DNA of 6,819 bases from an uncultured delta proteobacterium (GTDB taxonomy: Bacteria > Myxococcota_A > Bradymonadia > REDH01), in contig CAIWGR010000380.1 of assembly GCA_903912275.1 (NCBI GenBank), forward strand, positions 1-6,819, given 5' to 3'. The notes under the pieces were generated by a model. The model worked only from the letters and a program-made list of their open reading frames with translations, did no database searches and was not told the DNA's origin. A program made the translations under genes and the position numbers. Below, one piece after another: positions 5,514 through 6,819 of this stretch (position 1 is the stretch's first letter; each line of letters starts with the position of its first letter).

Positions 5514-6819
5514 ATGTTGAAACTCGTGATTGGCGACCTGCCGCTGACCTCCGCAGAGATCGAGGCCGTCCTCTTCGGCGAAGCGAAGGTGGAGCTCTCC
5601 CCCGACGCTGCCCTACGCATCGACCGCTCCGCCGACATCGTTGCCCGCGCCGCCCGCTCGGGGCAGAGCGTCTACGGCGTCACAACCGGCTTCGGATCCA
5701 ACCGCGACACCAGCATCTCTCCGGACGATGCAGAGCAGCTACAGCACCGGCTCGTGGTCTCTCATGCATGTGGCGTCGGCAACCCGCTGCCAGAGGCCGT
5801 CGTCCGTGGCATGATGCTCCTGCGCATCAAGGCACTCGCGCGCGGCTTCAGCGGCATCCGACGCGTCACACTGCAGCGCCTCGTCGACCTGCTGAACGCC
5901 CGCATCCACCCTGTTGTCCCGGAGCGCGGCAGCGTCGGCGCCAGCGGAGACCTCTGCCCCCTGGCGCATGTCGCCATCGCCCTCATTGGCGTAGGCGACG
6001 TCGATACGCCCACCGGTCGCACCACAGCGCTCGCGGCACTCGCCACCGCCGGATTCGAGCCCGTGCGGCTCACCTACAAGGAGGGGCTCGCACTCCTCAA
6101 CGGCACCCAGTCCATGACGGCCCTGGGACTCGTCACGACGCTCCGCGCACGCCGCATCTTCGCGCTCGCCGACGCCGCCTGCGCCATGACGCTTGAGGCA
6201 CTCGCAGGCCGCATCGAGGCTTTCGATCCCCGTGTTCAGACCGTCCGCGGCCGTCCGGGCCAGATCGCCGTCGCAGCCCGCGTACGCCGCCTCACAGCAG
6301 GGAGCGAACTCGTCGGCTGCACGCCAGGCCAGGTCGAAGGCAAGCGTGAGTTCGTCCAAGACCCCTACTGCCTCCGCTGCGCACCCCAGGTGCACGGCGC
6401 GGCGCTCGATGTCCTCGACCACGTCGAGACCCAGCTCCTCATCGAGGCCGACGCGGTCACCGACAACCCCATCATCTTCCCCGATAACGAAGACATCCTC
6501 TCCGGCGGCAACTTCCACGGACAGCCCGTCGCCATGGCGCTCGACTACCTCAAGCTTGCCCTTGCAGACCTCTCCAGCATCTCGGAGCGCCGCACCGCCC
6601 GCCTCGTCGACAAGTCGCTCAGCGAGGGCCTGCCCGCCTTCCTCGTCAGCAACCCCGGACTCAACTCCGGCATGATGATCCCCCAGTATGTGGCGGCTGC
6701 CCTCGTCTCCGAGGCCAAGACGCTCGCCGTCCCCGCCTCCACAGACAGCATCCCGACCTCCGCCAACATGGAGGATCATGTCTCCATGGGGCAGCACGCG
6801 GGACGACAGGCGCTCGCCA
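5514..6819 (+). CDS. hutH: Histidine ammonia-lyase (histidase), N-terminal 435 residues
   Basis: HutH deaminates L-histidine to trans-urocanate and ammonia, the first step of histidine degradation, as a cytoplasmic homotetramer using an MIO cofactor formed from an internal Ala-Ser-Gly. The frame is open from ATG 5514 to the window edge; bacterial enzymes have about 505-515 residues, so roughly the last 75 are missing. Visible landmarks: YGVTTGFG (54-61, catalytic Tyr54), SHACGVG (83-89), GSVGASGDLCPLAH (139-152, MIO from 143-145), LLNGTQ (194-199, Asn196), QDPYCLRC (282-289, Tyr285 and Arg288), GGNFHGQPVA (331-340) and Glu420. The Ser-His pair at 83-84 is the histidine-selective form; tyrosine and phenylalanine lyases have His-Leu or Phe-Leu there. 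GGAG at 5505-5508 supports the start. It follows the FHA gene after 209 bases; other hut genes, if present, lie downstream of the window. Confidence 0.96.
   Translation, partial: MLKLVIGDLPLTSAEIEAVLFGEAKVELSPDAALRIDRSADIVARAARSGQSVYGVTTGFGSNRDTSISPDDAEQLQHRLVVSHACGVGNPLPEAVVRGMMLLRIKALARGFSGIRRVTLQRLVDLLNARIHPVVPERGSVGASGDLCPLAHVAIALIGVGDVDTPTGRTTALAALATAGFEPVRLTYKEGLALLNGTQSMTALGLVTTLRARRIFALADAACAMTLEALAGRIEAFDPRVQTVRGRPGQIAVAARVRRLTAGSELVGCTPGQVEGKREFVQDPYCLRCAPQVHGAALDVLDHVETQLLIEADAVTDNPIIFPDNEDILSGGNFHGQPVAMALDYLKLALADLSSISERRTARLVDKSLSEGLPAFLVSNPGLNSGMMIPQYVAAALVSEAKTLAVPASTDSIPTSANMEDHVSMGQHAGRQALA

Noticed and set aside
5739..6797. Long minus-strand open frame (about 350 codons) opposite hutH
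   Set aside because: It lies wholly antisense to a reading frame carrying every histidase landmark. High GC makes long antisense frames common, and the predicted protein is Gly/Glu/Val-biased with no recognisable domain.
1..6819. CRISPR arrays, tRNA or rRNA genes, insertion sequences, or a foreign island
   Set aside because: No direct-repeat array, no tRNA cloverleaf, no transposase motif or terminal repeats, and codon use is even across all five genes.

Overview
The window is high-GC bacterial DNA with an ordinary chromosomal layout: five protein-coding genes, two of them cut by the window ends, and no sign of mobile elements, CRISPR arrays or RNA genes. The gene set fits a Gram-negative deltaproteobacterium or myxobacterium-like organism. 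It includes an outer-membrane FadL-type barrel, a Kup potassium transporter, and an FHA protein carrying a PATAN/DUF4388 domain, an architecture I associate with Myxococcota and relatives. Leucine is written mostly as CTC in every gene, so I see no compositional island. The taxonomic call is inference from gene content, not from a marker gene.

Layout. (1) Positions 1-988 (+) hold the C-terminal 328 residues of a FadL/OmpP1/TodX-like outer-membrane protein. (2) Positions 1004-2008 (-) converge on it across 15 bases and encode a 334-residue protein I cannot name. Its last third is a clean array of about eight 13-14-residue repeats built on Gly-hydrophobic ... Ala-x-x-Trp. A GC-rich imperfect hairpin sits at the convergence point. 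(3) Positions 2068-4095 (-) encode Kup, a potassium/proton symporter, 59 bases upstream of the repeat protein and on the same strand, so the two may be co-transcribed. (4) Positions 4096-4338 are a divergent intergenic region with a sigma70-type promoter reading right and a nested hairpin on the kup side. (5) Positions 4339-5304 (+) encode the FHA-PATAN protein. (6) Positions 5305-5513 are a GC-rich spacer. (7) Positions 5514-6819 (+) encode the first 435 residues of histidine ammonia-lyase (HutH), which runs off the end.

The genes do not form one pathway: they cover hydrophobic solute uptake (FadL-like), potassium uptake (Kup), phosphopeptide-dependent signalling (FHA-PATAN) and histidine catabolism (HutH). 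I do not see a convincing new multi-gene system. The least explained item is the tandem-repeat protein downstream of kup. The most useful correction for annotators is that the FHA gene has a promoter overlapping the TTG where a longest-ORF caller would begin it.
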